In this document: positions 9,206-16,570 of the stretch, piece by piece
How positions within the stretch are numbered: position 1 is the first letter of the stretch
Layout: every line of letters begins with the position of its first letter
DNA from: an uncultured Actinomycetes bacterium
GTDB lineage: Bacteria; Actinomycetota; Actinomycetes; Mycobacteriales; Nakamurellaceae
DNA length: 64,000 bases
Direction: 5' to 3'
Assembly (NCBI GenBank): GCA_937926105.1
Contig: CALANS010000158.1
Coordinates: 1-64,000 of the forward strand
The notes under the pieces: generated by a model
What the model was told of the DNA's origin: nothing
The model's database searches: none
Seen by the model: only the letters and a program-made list of their open reading frames with translations
Position numbers and translations under genes: made by a program

Positions 9206-10558
9206 ATGAGCAGCGCCGCCGTGCAGCCCGGGGAACCCGGCCAACTGCGCACGCCGGCCACCCGGGGTCAGATCGTCGCGTGGGGCTTCTGGGACTGGGG
9301 GTCGGCGGCCTTCAACGCCGTCATCGTCACCTTCGTGTTCTCCCCCTACCTGACCAAGGCGGTCGGCGCGGACCTACCGGGCGGTATCAGCGCCAGCACC
9401 TGGCTGGGATGGGCGCTGGGTATCGCCGGATTCTTCATCGCAGTGCTAGCGCCGGTGACGGGCCAGCGAGCCGACGCCGGCGGGCGACGCAAGCTTTCCC
9501 TCGGAGCGTTCACGTTCGTCGCCGTGCTGGCAACCCTGGGCCTGTTCTGGGTCAAGCCCGACTACCACTACCTCTGGCTGGGCCTGGTCCTGATGGGCAT
9601 CGGCTCGATTGTGATGGAGTTCGCCGGAGTCTCCTACAACGCGATGCTGCGGCAGATCTCCACCCCGGACAACATCGGCAGGGTCTCTGGATTCGGCTGG
9701 TCCATGGGCTATTTCGGCGGCATCATCCTGCTGCTGGTGTGCTACGTCGGGTTCATCTCGGGCGACGACGGCGCGGCCACGCATGGGCTGTTTGCGATCT
9801 CCACCACCGACCGGCTGGACATTCGGATCGTGGCACTGTTCGCCGCCGCGTGGCTGCTGATCTTTGCCCTTCCGGTGCTGTTCAAGGTGCCCGAGGTGCC
9901 CGGAGTGCCGGCCGAGCGGCGACCGAACTTCTTCCAGGCCTACCGCAAGCTGTTCCACGACATCGCCGAGCTGTACCGGCGCGATCGGCACACCGTGTTC
10001 TTCCTGATCGCCAGCGCGCTGTTCCGGGACGGGCTCGCCGGGGTGTTCACCTTCGGCGCGGTGCTCGCCGTGAGCGTGTACGGATTCAGTGACTCCACGG
10101 TGCTGATCTTCGGGGTGGCCGCCAACGTGGTCTCGGCGCTCGGGGCAGTGACGGCGGGCAGGTTCGATGACCGCATCGGTCCCAAGACCGTGATCACCTT
10201 CTCGCTGATCGGCATGCTCGTCGCGGGGATCGTGCTGCTGTTCGTGTCCGGGTCGATGATGTTCTGGATCTTCGGGCTGCTGCTGTGCCTGTTCGTGGGC
10301 CCGGCGCAGTCCTCGTCCCGGACATTCCTGGCTCGGCTGGCTCCCCCGGGCCGGGAGGGGCAGCTGTTCGGGCTGTACGCCACCACCGGGCGGGCGGTCT
10401 CGTTCCTGGCGCCGGCGCTGTTCGGGCTGTTCACGTTCCTGTTCCACGCCGACCGGGCCGGGATCGTCGGCATCCTGCTGATTCTGCTGGTCGGGCTGCT
10501 GGCCCTGCTGCCGGTGCGCAAACCGGTGGACACGCTGGTGGCGGGCGCCGCCAGCTGA
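9206..10558 (+). CDS. MFS transporter, Atg22/UMF1 family
   Basis: Carrier of 450 residues with about 12 hydrophobic segments. The N-terminal GFWDWGSAAFNAVIVTFVFSPYL is the typical opening of the bacterial UMF1/Atg22-like family, followed by the MFS loop PVTGQRADAGGRRK. The middle loop (VPEVPGVPAERRPNFFQAYRKLF) separates the two halves. Substrates in this family are mostly unknown; the yeast relative exports amino acids from the vacuole. ATG 9206 is the first start matching the family. The gene lies alone between the TetR gene and a repeat-containing spacer. Confidence 0.87.
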   Translation: MSSAAVQPGEPGQLRTPATRGQIVAWGFWDWGSAAFNAVIVTFVFSPYLTKAVGADLPGGISASTWLGWALGIAGFFIAVLAPVTGQRADAGGRRKLSLGAFTFVAVLATLGLFWVKPDYHYLWLGLVLMGIGSIVMEFAGVSYNAMLRQISTPDNIGRVSGFGWSMGYFGGIILLLVCYVGFISGDDGAATHGLFAISTTDRLDIRIVALFAAAWLLIFALPVLFKVPEVPGVPAERRPNFFQAYRKLFHDIAELYRRDRHTVFFLIASALFRDGLAGVFTFGAVLAVSVYGFSDSTVLIFGVAANVVSALGAVTAGRFDDRIGPKTVITFSLIGMLVAGIVLLFVSGSMMFWIFGLLLCLFVGPAQSSSRTFLARLAPPGREGQLFGLYATTGRAVSFLAPALFGLFTFLFHADRAGIVGILLILLVGLLALLPVRKPVDTLVAGAAS

Positions 10559-10625
10559 CCCCCGGGCCACTCCGGCGGCTGACCCCGGGCCCCTGGTGCC
10601 GGCTGACCCCGGGCCACTCCGGCGG
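10554..10625 (+). repeat. Three imperfect direct repeats of about 24 bp
   Basis: Starting in the last codons of the MFS gene, the unit GCTGACCCCGGGCC plus a variable end occurs three times: about 10554-10578, 10578-10601 and 10601-10625. Copies 1 and 3 share the ending ACTCCGGCGG; copy 2 ends CCTGGTGCCG. Each unit contains CCCGGG, so local base pairing is possible, but no single stem dominates. Role unknown. Confidence 0.5.
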
Positions 10626-10760
10626 TGATATGGCGAGCGCATCGAGCGGTGACGGGAACCGTCGGCGGGCGAGCCTCGTCGGAGGGGTGACGCCCTGCCG
10701 GCCGTATCACGGCGACCCGTCACCGCTCCTGTGATCACACCGCACGGAAAGGACGCCGCC

Positions 10761-10913
10761 ATGCCTCGACCGACCCCCACCACCAGCGGCACCATGGCAC
10801 CCTGGGCGCCGGCCACCCGCGTCGGCGCCGCGCCGCGCAGCATGCTCAGCGGCGCTCGGGTTTTCGCCGGTCTCGCCGCACTGATCGTGCTGACCCGGCG
10901 CGGCGCCTCCTGA
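10761..10913 (+). CDS. Small hypothetical protein with one hydrophobic segment
   Basis: A possible 50-residue protein: a Pro/Thr-rich start (MPRPTPTTSG), a basic middle, and a C-terminal hydrophobic stretch (VFAGLAALIVLTRRGAS) long enough for a short membrane anchor. ATG 10761 has GGAAAGGA 8 nt upstream, a good ribosome site, which is the main reason to believe it. An in-frame ATG at 10731 is less well placed. No family recognised; it precedes the crcB pair by 71 nt. Confidence 0.45.
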   Translation: MPRPTPTTSGTMAPWAPATRVGAAPRSMLSGARVFAGLAALIVLTRRGAS

Positions 10914-10984
10914 CACCTCCGGCCACGCCGCGCGCCGACCGGCTTGTACCCTGACCTGGCGCAGCAGTATGCCGGGAGGTGCCA

Positions 10985-11440
10985 GTGACGACCGAACCGG
11001 CTGCCGTTGCGCCCATTGCCACGACCGCGCGACGACGGCTGCTCGGCCGGGACCCCCGTGAGCTGGCCGCGATCTTCCTCGGCGGCGCCATCGGCGGCGG
11101 ACTTCGCGCGCTGTTCGGCACCCTGTTTCCCGCCGCGCCGGGGCATTGGCCGTGGGTCACCTTCGGCGTCAACATCGCGGGTGCGGCCCTGCTCGGCTAC
11201 TTCACCACCCGGCTGTCCGAACGGCTGCCGTTCACCCCGTACCGGCGGCCGCTGCTGGGCACCGGGGTGTGCGGCGGGCTGACCACCTTCTCCACCATGC
11301 AGGTAGAGGCGCTGCAAATGATCGATGCGCACGACTACGCCATGGCAGCCGGGTATCTCGCGGCCAGCATCGTCGCGGGGCTGGTTGTGGTGCAGGTGAC
11401 CACGCAACTGACCCGCCGGGTTCGGGTGCGGCGCCGATGA
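10985..11440 (+). CDS. crcB: Fluoride channel CrcB/Fluc, first subunit
   Basis: Small four-helix membrane protein of 151 residues that exports fluoride as part of a dual-topology dimer. Family motifs are present: GGAIGGGLRALFG near the N-terminus, TFGVNIAGAALLGYFTTR in helix 2 (with the conserved Asn) and GVCGGLTTFSTM in helix 3 (the Thr/Ser-Phe box lining the pore). GTG 10985 follows GGGAGG by 5 nt; GTG 10979 lies inside that ribosome site. A second, divergent crcB follows 28 nt later, the usual arrangement when two subunits form a heterodimer. Confidence 0.92.
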   Translation: MTTEPAAVAPIATTARRRLLGRDPRELAAIFLGGAIGGGLRALFGTLFPAAPGHWPWVTFGVNIAGAALLGYFTTRLSERLPFTPYRRPLLGTGVCGGLTTFSTMQVEALQMIDAHDYAMAAGYLAASIVAGLVVVQVTTQLTRRVRVRRR

Positions 11441-11468
11441 GCGCTTGCGCGAAGAGCAGAAGGCACCG

Positions 11469-11834
11469 ATGACCGCGCTGGTGTGGCTGGGGGCGCTGGT
11501 CGGCGGTGGCGTGGGGGCCACGCTTCGCTTCCTGGTGGACGGCGCGGTGGGACGGCATGCCGGCAGGGCGTTCCCGTTCGGCACCCTGGTGGTTAACCTG
11601 TCCGGCGCGATCGTGCTCGGGCTGCTGTCCGGACTGGCGCTGCCGCACGACATCTCGTTGATCGTCGGGACCGGCGTGGTCGGCTCGTACACCACGTTCT
11701 CCACCTGGATGCTGGAGACCCAGCGGCTGGCGGAAGAGCGGCAGAACCGCTACGCCGCCGTAAATATCATCGCGTCGGTGCTCCTCGGGCTGGCCGCGGC
11801 GGCGCTGGGCCGCTGGCTGGCAACGATGCTGTAG
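11469..11834 (+). CDS. crcB: Fluoride channel CrcB/Fluc, second subunit
   Basis: Protein of 121 residues with four membrane helices. Motifs are GGGVGATLRFLVDG, FPFGTLVVNLSGAIVLGLLSG and GVVGSYTTFSTWMLET, matching the helix 1, 2 and 3 signatures of Fluc channels. It probably pairs with the product of the preceding gene in opposite membrane orientation. ATG 11469 has AGAAGG upstream. The convergent neighbour encodes DUF190 domains, which often lie beside crcB in actinobacteria. Confidence 0.92.
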   Translation: MTALVWLGALVGGGVGATLRFLVDGAVGRHAGRAFPFGTLVVNLSGAIVLGLLSGLALPHDISLIVGTGVVGSYTTFSTWMLETQRLAEERQNRYAAVNIIASVLLGLAAAALGRWLATML

Positions 11835-11964
11835 CCGACCGGGTCAGGCCGCTCGGAGCCGGTGCGCGGCCAGCATCGCTGGGTGGTGACCGGCGAAGGG
11901 TCGGCCGGCCGCGACGGATCCGGCAGCGCCAGCGCCACGACGGCAACACCGTCCAGACGGTGAT

Positions 11965-13083
11965 TCAGTTCGCGCGGTCGGCCAGCCGGAATCCGCCCCG
12001 CCGGCGATCCGGCTGGGCAGACACCAGCGCGGGGACCATCTCGCTGGTCACCAGGCCGCGCTCCGCGGTGATCTCGTCGATCATCGCGAAGCTCTCCGCG
12101 ATCCGGGCGGGCTCATCTACGACGATCGTGCATACCGGAACCCTGCGCCGAACCTGCAACAGCCTGTCCCCGTGCGGTCGATGATCGCCGTGGAACCCCC
12201 AGATGCCCCGGATCGCGGTCACGCCCCGGACCGTCCTCGCCGAGCGGAGCCCCCTCACCAGCGCGCGGTGTATCGGCGCGCCACCGTGCAGCGTCGACTC
12301 CGAGGTGTACACCATGATTTTCTGCCACATCGCCAATCCGCCGGAATCGGTGCGCGGCAATTCATGCGGTCGTTCCAGCAGGATGCCGTCCCGCTTGCAG
12401 ATCCTGATCCGTTCCAGGGTGAACAGCGGGCGCCGCAGCAGGGCGCCGAGTTCGGGGATGATCTGGCTCACTGCCGCGCCGTCGCCGACGGCGATGATCA
12501 TGACAGGAACGTCGACGTTCCGGTCGAAGAATCCGGCGCGTCGCCGGGCACCGCGCGCCGTGCCGTCCACGCCCAGGAAGACCGAAGCACCGGACAGGCC
12601 TCGTCGGTGCATGAGATCGCAGGCCGCCAGATACGCGGGCAGCCGGTGCGCTCGCTCCTGCCGGCCGACGTACACGGTCAGTTTCACGGCTTCCCCCGGA
12701 TCCGGCGGCCGCGCCAGCGACGCCGCGTCGCCCTGCACGAGCTGGGCCCGTTCCAGGGTGATCAACCCCCGTAGCTGCAGGGCGTCAACCTCGCCCATCA
12801 GCGCGTCGATACGGGGGGTGGTGTCCACTGCGACCGCGACGAGTGGGGGATCCTCGGACAGCGACAGAAATTGGTCGGTGCGCACCTGATGACGGATCCC
12901 GAATCCTTCGATGCCGCGCAGCAGGATGCTGGTGGCTAGCCGTTGTCCGCCGAACAGTTCGAGCAACTGGTCGGCGACGTAGCCACCGGATGCTCCTCGG
13001 GCACGCTCGCCGAAGTAGATGGTGAGCTTACGAGCGTCCTGGCCGATCGACATGCCCGAGTAGTCGGGTGCTGGCTGGCTCAC
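11965..13083 (-). CDS. Protein with three tandem DUF190 domains
   Basis: Protein of 372 residues. Three copies of the roughly 100-residue DUF190 fold can be followed. The repeated features are a first strand (ARKLTIYFGER, AVKLTVYVGRQE, WQKIMVYTSES), a helix-strand unit around 'G..GAS.F.G..G' (LLRGIEGFG, SVFLGVDGTARG, IRGIWGFHGDH), a strand with PVxxxxV and a last 'LVTLERAQL/FTLERIRI/LVTSEMV' strand. The fold resembles PII-like proteins; function is unproven, but a link with CrcB is seen in many genomes. GTG 13083 is preferred over the longer frame to 13191. No ribosome site is obvious. Confidence 0.8.
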   Translation of the reverse strand: MSQPAPDYSGMSIGQDARKLTIYFGERARGASGGYVADQLLELFGGQRLATSILLRGIEGFGIRHQVRTDQFLSLSEDPPLVAVAVDTTPRIDALMGEVDALQLRGLITLERAQLVQGDAASLARPPDPGEAVKLTVYVGRQERAHRLPAYLAACDLMHRRGLSGASVFLGVDGTARGARRRAGFFDRNVDVPVMIIAVGDGAAVSQIIPELGALLRRPLFTLERIRICKRDGILLERPHELPRTDSGGLAMWQKIMVYTSESTLHGGAPIHRALVRGLRSARTVRGVTAIRGIWGFHGDHRPHGDRLLQVRRRVPVCTIVVDEPARIAESFAMIDEITAERGLVTSEMVPALVSAQPDRRRGGFRLADRAN

Positions 13084-13206
13084 CGTGCCAGGGTAGACCG
13101 AGTCCCGCCCCCGTGGTGGGGACCTGCACCGTGTGGATAACTCCATCGGGGCCACCGGGAATTCGTCTACGGTCCACTGCGTGGTTGTCACGGGGGTAAC
13201 GAGGCG

Positions 13207-14712
13207 GTGAGCGTCAGCTACGACGCCGCGGTCTTCCAGCTGGGTGGCGACCCCGGTGCGATCGCAGCGTCAGCTGCGCGATGGTCGGCGTTCTCCGTCG
13301 CCGCGGGCGGCGCGGCGGACAACCTGGGCGGGTTGGACACCGACGAGTTCAGCGGTGACGAGGCCGACCGCTTCCGCGAGTCCCTGAACGGCCGTCTCGC
13401 AGGCCACCTCCGCACCTCTGCCGAAGCGTGGGGCATGGTCGGATCCTCACTGCAGCGGTTCGGGGCCGCACTCGCTGACTGCCAGGACCGGTTGCGGCCG
13501 TTGCAGATTCGTGCGCAAGATGCCTCCACGGGCGGCGACACCGAGGAACTCGAGTCTCTCCGGTCGACCGCACTCGCGGTACGCGCGGACCACGAGTGCG
13601 CGGCGACGGCGTGCACCGCGGATATTCGGCGCGCCACCGGGATGCGATTCGTCGAGCCGCCCGGCTGGTTCGGCGGCCTGGTCGACGGCATCACCGGCTG
13701 GATCGCCGACCACGCGCCGATGCTGAAGACGATATCCGCTGCGCTCAAGCAGATATCGTCAATTGCCGGCATGTTAGCGATGATCCCAGTCCTGGCACCG
13801 ATCATGGCTCCGATCGCAGTGGCGACCGGAGCAGCGGCCGTCACCATCGAGGGCGCAGTGATGGTGGCGACGGGCCAGGGATCGGTCGGTGATCTGGTCC
13901 TCGACACGGCATCGATGATCCCGGGCGCTCGTGCTGCCACCGCGGTGGGCGCCGCACAGACGGCGCAGGAGGCGTACCGGGCGACTCAAGGCGACGAATC
14001 GTGGACCGATGTACTGGTGTCGGCGGCATCCGTGGTCGTCGGGGCAAGGGGCGGCGCGCACCGGACGCCGGAGGGTCCGCGTCCACAGGCAGTGCGGGAG
14101 ACCGCCGCACCGCCGGCAAGTCAGACCAGCGCCACGCCAGATGCGGCTGCATCAAACGCGGCGGGCGCCACCGGCACGGAGCCCGGGCTGGGAGGCGGTG
14201 CGCCATGGCCTGAGCCGGCGCCGACTGCGCAGATACACCACGGCGACCAAGCAGCCACGGAGCCGGTGACATCCGCCGAGGCAGCAGGAGGCTCGGACGA
14301 TCCGGCATCTGCTAGCGAGGGGGGCAAGAGTAATCCAAGACCCGGTGCCGATACTGCATCGACGCCGGCTCAACCTCTCAACCTACCGCCGGAGACCGAG
14401 TATATCTACCAGGTTGTCACTCCGAAAGTGCCGCCCGACTGGGGGCCCCCAATTCCGAATAGTAAGACGCCCAGAGGGAAACCCGGCCTGCGATGGTTCG
14501 GTCCAAACCCCAACGCGGAGGGAATTCGGGTCGACGTGGGCGACCCGAATTCGCCTTACCCAACCCAACATGTTGATCACGTCATCGTTCGCTCCAATCA
14601 TGACGCGTTGTTACCGGACGGCTCGCCCGCCATCGGCGGTATCAAGGAGAACTGGCAATGCCATATACCTTTGGACGACTGGCTGCAGTGGAGGGAGTGG
14701 AACAGGCCGTGA
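13207..14712 (+). CDS. Polymorphic toxin with T7SS-type N-terminal domain
   Basis: Protein of 501 residues in three parts. Residues 1-115 are helical (SVSYDAAVFQLGGDPGAIAASAARW ... FSGDEADRFRESLNG), like the putative type VII secretion signal domain of actinobacterial effectors. Residues 160-270 are hydrophobic and Ala/Gly-rich. An extended Pro/Ala/Thr linker (about 280-395) leads to a C-terminal module from about residue 400: PRGKPGLRWFGPNPNAEG, VDVGDPNSPYPTQHVDHV and IKENWQCHIPLDDWLQW. Such compact His/Asp/Trp-rich tips are typical of toxin domains, but I cannot name the activity. The next gene overlaps it by 4 nt (GTGA) and is the likely immunity gene. Confidence 0.7.
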   Translation: MSVSYDAAVFQLGGDPGAIAASAARWSAFSVAAGGAADNLGGLDTDEFSGDEADRFRESLNGRLAGHLRTSAEAWGMVGSSLQRFGAALADCQDRLRPLQIRAQDASTGGDTEELESLRSTALAVRADHECAATACTADIRRATGMRFVEPPGWFGGLVDGITGWIADHAPMLKTISAALKQISSIAGMLAMIPVLAPIMAPIAVATGAAAVTIEGAVMVATGQGSVGDLVLDTASMIPGARAATAVGAAQTAQEAYRATQGDESWTDVLVSAASVVVGARGGAHRTPEGPRPQAVRETAAPPASQTSATPDAAASNAAGATGTEPGLGGGAPWPEPAPTAQIHHGDQAATEPVTSAEAAGGSDDPASASEGGKSNPRPGADTASTPAQPLNLPPETEYIYQVVTPKVPPDWGPPIPNSKTPRGKPGLRWFGPNPNAEGIRVDVGDPNSPYPTQHVDHVIVRSNHDALLPDGSPAIGGIKENWQCHIPLDDWLQWREWNRP

Positions 14713-15542
14713 CAACAGCAGGACCCGTACGAGCGCGACGATCAGTGATCGACTCTATTGCATCTCTGGCAGACGATGTGTATCAGCAGAGGACTTGGAT
14801 CCGGCGTGAGCTACCGTATCCCGACTACTACGACGAACTCACTCTTGCGATCCACGTCCTGTTCGACGACTACGTCGTCCTTCCGGAACCGCGTGTCTTG
14901 GGCGACGGAGTACTTCTTCCCGGCGACGAGATCACCCGGCTGCGAGACCTGGGCGCCATATTCGGCGCCATGCTCGACCGCCTGGGCGAGATCGCAGAAA
15001 CCGACGCCGACTACGTCACCGATTCGCAGTGGCCGGACGTAGTCAGGGCTGCTCAGCACTGCTTGCCGGCGCTGATTCTGGCCGGTGGATGGGAGCACTC
15101 CGATACCGACGCGAGGCTCTACACCGAGGAACGGGCCGAAGGCCGTATCCCGACCGTCGATCGACCTGCGACTCGCCGGAACGTCATCAGGGCGGTCGCC
15201 GCCCTGGCCGACGCGGATTACCAACGGCGCGCCTGGACCGGCGCGTCGGAGGATCCCGTCACCGGTAGCCTCAGCGCCTGCCTGCACACCCTGACCCACG
15301 ATGCGGGAGTGCTACCGGATCCGGCCGGGGCCGTCGGTCGGGTCCTACTGCCGGGGGACGAGATCGACCGGCTGACCGTGCTGGGCGCGAAACTGCGCGC
15401 CGCACCTGCGCCGGGTTCGACCAGGCCCCACACCGCCATCTGGTCCGACGTCGTCGACGCCGCGCTGCACTGCCTTCCCGCGCTCGTCATCGCCGGGGCC
15501 TGGATCGGCGACGACCCAGGCTCGCCGACGCGACCGGCGTAG
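14709..15542 (+). CDS. Tandem SCO4402-like protein, probable immunity protein
   Basis: About 277 residues made of two homologous halves. Repeat landmarks are RRSVIDSIASLADDVYQQRTWI and RRNVIRAVAALADADYQRRAWT; LAIHVLFDD and ACLHTLTHD; LLPGDEITRLRDLGA and LLPGDEIDRLTVLGA; and WPDVVRAAQHCLPALILAGGW and WSDVVDAALHCLPALVIAGAW. This resembles the SCO4402 family, small proteins of unknown function. GTG 14709 overlaps the toxin stop and has GGAGGGAG upstream. An alternative ATG at 14658, with AAGGAG 8 nt before it, would add 17 residues. Position after a toxin gene and lack of secretion signals suggest immunity; this is inference. Confidence 0.7.
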   Translation: MTTAGPVRARRSVIDSIASLADDVYQQRTWIRRELPYPDYYDELTLAIHVLFDDYVVLPEPRVLGDGVLLPGDEITRLRDLGAIFGAMLDRLGEIAETDADYVTDSQWPDVVRAAQHCLPALILAGGWEHSDTDARLYTEERAEGRIPTVDRPATRRNVIRAVAALADADYQRRAWTGASEDPVTGSLSACLHTLTHDAGVLPDPAGAVGRVLLPGDEIDRLTVLGAKLRAAPAPGSTRPHTAIWSDVVDAALHCLPALVIAGAWIGDDPGSPTRPA

Positions 15543-15624
15543 CGGGCTGAGCCACCGACGCGGGACTCTATGTGCCCGAGGAGTTCAGCGGAACGGCCCT
15601 GTCGCACCGATGCCGGTGGGCATA

Positions 15625-16449
15625 ATGACCGGCATGACCAGTCGGGGGCCAGAATATCCATCTGTTCCGGCGTGGGCACAGCAACCGCCGCCGCCTGCCA
15701 CTCCGCCTGGAGGGCCCCCGTCGGATGCCCGGCCCCCGCTTCCGGGCCGCCGGTGGCGCCTGCCGATGCTGGCGCTAGCAGCCGGTCTGGTGGTAGGTGC
15801 CGGCGTGGTCGGCGGAGTGTGGTGGGCCAACGCGGGCCAGCCGGACGCGCTACCAACTCCGGTCCCCCTCAGCCTGAGCGCGTTGCCCGATGAGGTGCTG
15901 GGCCAACAGCGCAATGATCTTGCGCTGAAGGATCTCGGCGACGACAAGGCCACGGCCGAACGTCATGCTGCCGAGCAGGCTGCACTGTTCACCGAGCAGA
16001 GTGCTGCCTACCGGAAGGCCTACGGCGGCCCGGGGATCATGGCCAACTACGGGGTCGCGAACAACCGCCAGCAATATCAGCTGCTGGCGGTCAACGGCAT
16101 ACAGCCTGCACAGCCGGTGACCCCCGACGCCGTCCTGGCCAGTCTGGGTTACCTCGGTAGCGCCGACGCTGTCGCGGCACCGGGAACGAGCACGACCCAG
16201 TGCACGGCGTCGCCCGGACCACAGGGGGTGCCGATCGACGATCAGACCGGTATCGATCGGGCCCGACGCGCGGTGCTGAACGATCCGGAGTCCATCGTGA
16301 TATGCGTCCGTTCGGATCGAGTGCGGAACTTCAGCGTCCAGGTGCGAAACTGGGTCACCGACTCCGACGGCGGACCGTCGGCCTCGGACCGGGCCAGGGC
16401 GATGGCCGCCGAGGTCGACAAGATCTGGGACTCGTTGATCCATCAGTAG
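15625..16449 (+). CDS. Membrane-anchored hypothetical protein
   Basis: About 274 residues: a Pro-rich cytoplasmic N-terminus (WAQQPPPPATPPGGPP), one membrane helix (LPMLALAAGLVVGAGVVGGVWW) and an outer domain of about 210 residues with few motifs, containing two Cys (TTQCTASPG and IVICVRSDR) that could form a disulfide. This layout is common for actinobacterial envelope proteins of unknown function. Several ATG codons (15610, 15625, 15634) could serve; 15625 is chosen for the GGTGGG 5 nt before it. The protein is upstream of, and built like, the HtrA-like protease gene. Confidence 0.65.
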   Translation: MTGMTSRGPEYPSVPAWAQQPPPPATPPGGPPSDARPPLPGRRWRLPMLALAAGLVVGAGVVGGVWWANAGQPDALPTPVPLSLSALPDEVLGQQRNDLALKDLGDDKATAERHAAEQAALFTEQSAAYRKAYGGPGIMANYGVANNRQQYQLLAVNGIQPAQPVTPDAVLASLGYLGSADAVAAPGTSTTQCTASPGPQGVPIDDQTGIDRARRAVLNDPESIVICVRSDRVRNFSVQVRNWVTDSDGGPSASDRARAMAAEVDKIWDSLIHQ

Positions 16450-16570
16450 CGACCCGACGAGGAACTCGAAAGTCGTTGCACCCTCCCAGCGCAGTCTCAT
16501 GAAATCCTCACCGCGCGAGCCTTGTCTGGTGGGTGACAGCTCAACCCCCAGATCGCGATGGTGAGACGCC

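Noticed and set aside
10914..10984. Fluoride riboswitch before crcB
   Set aside because: The 71-nt spacer shows no crcB-motif pattern and is too short for the full pseudoknot plus expression platform.
9446..11704. Very long open frame on the minus strand, opposite the MFS and crcB genes
   Set aside because: The product is low-complexity, Arg/His/Gln/Pro-rich and lacks any domain; it is the antisense shadow of GC-rich coding sequence with clear families on the plus strand.
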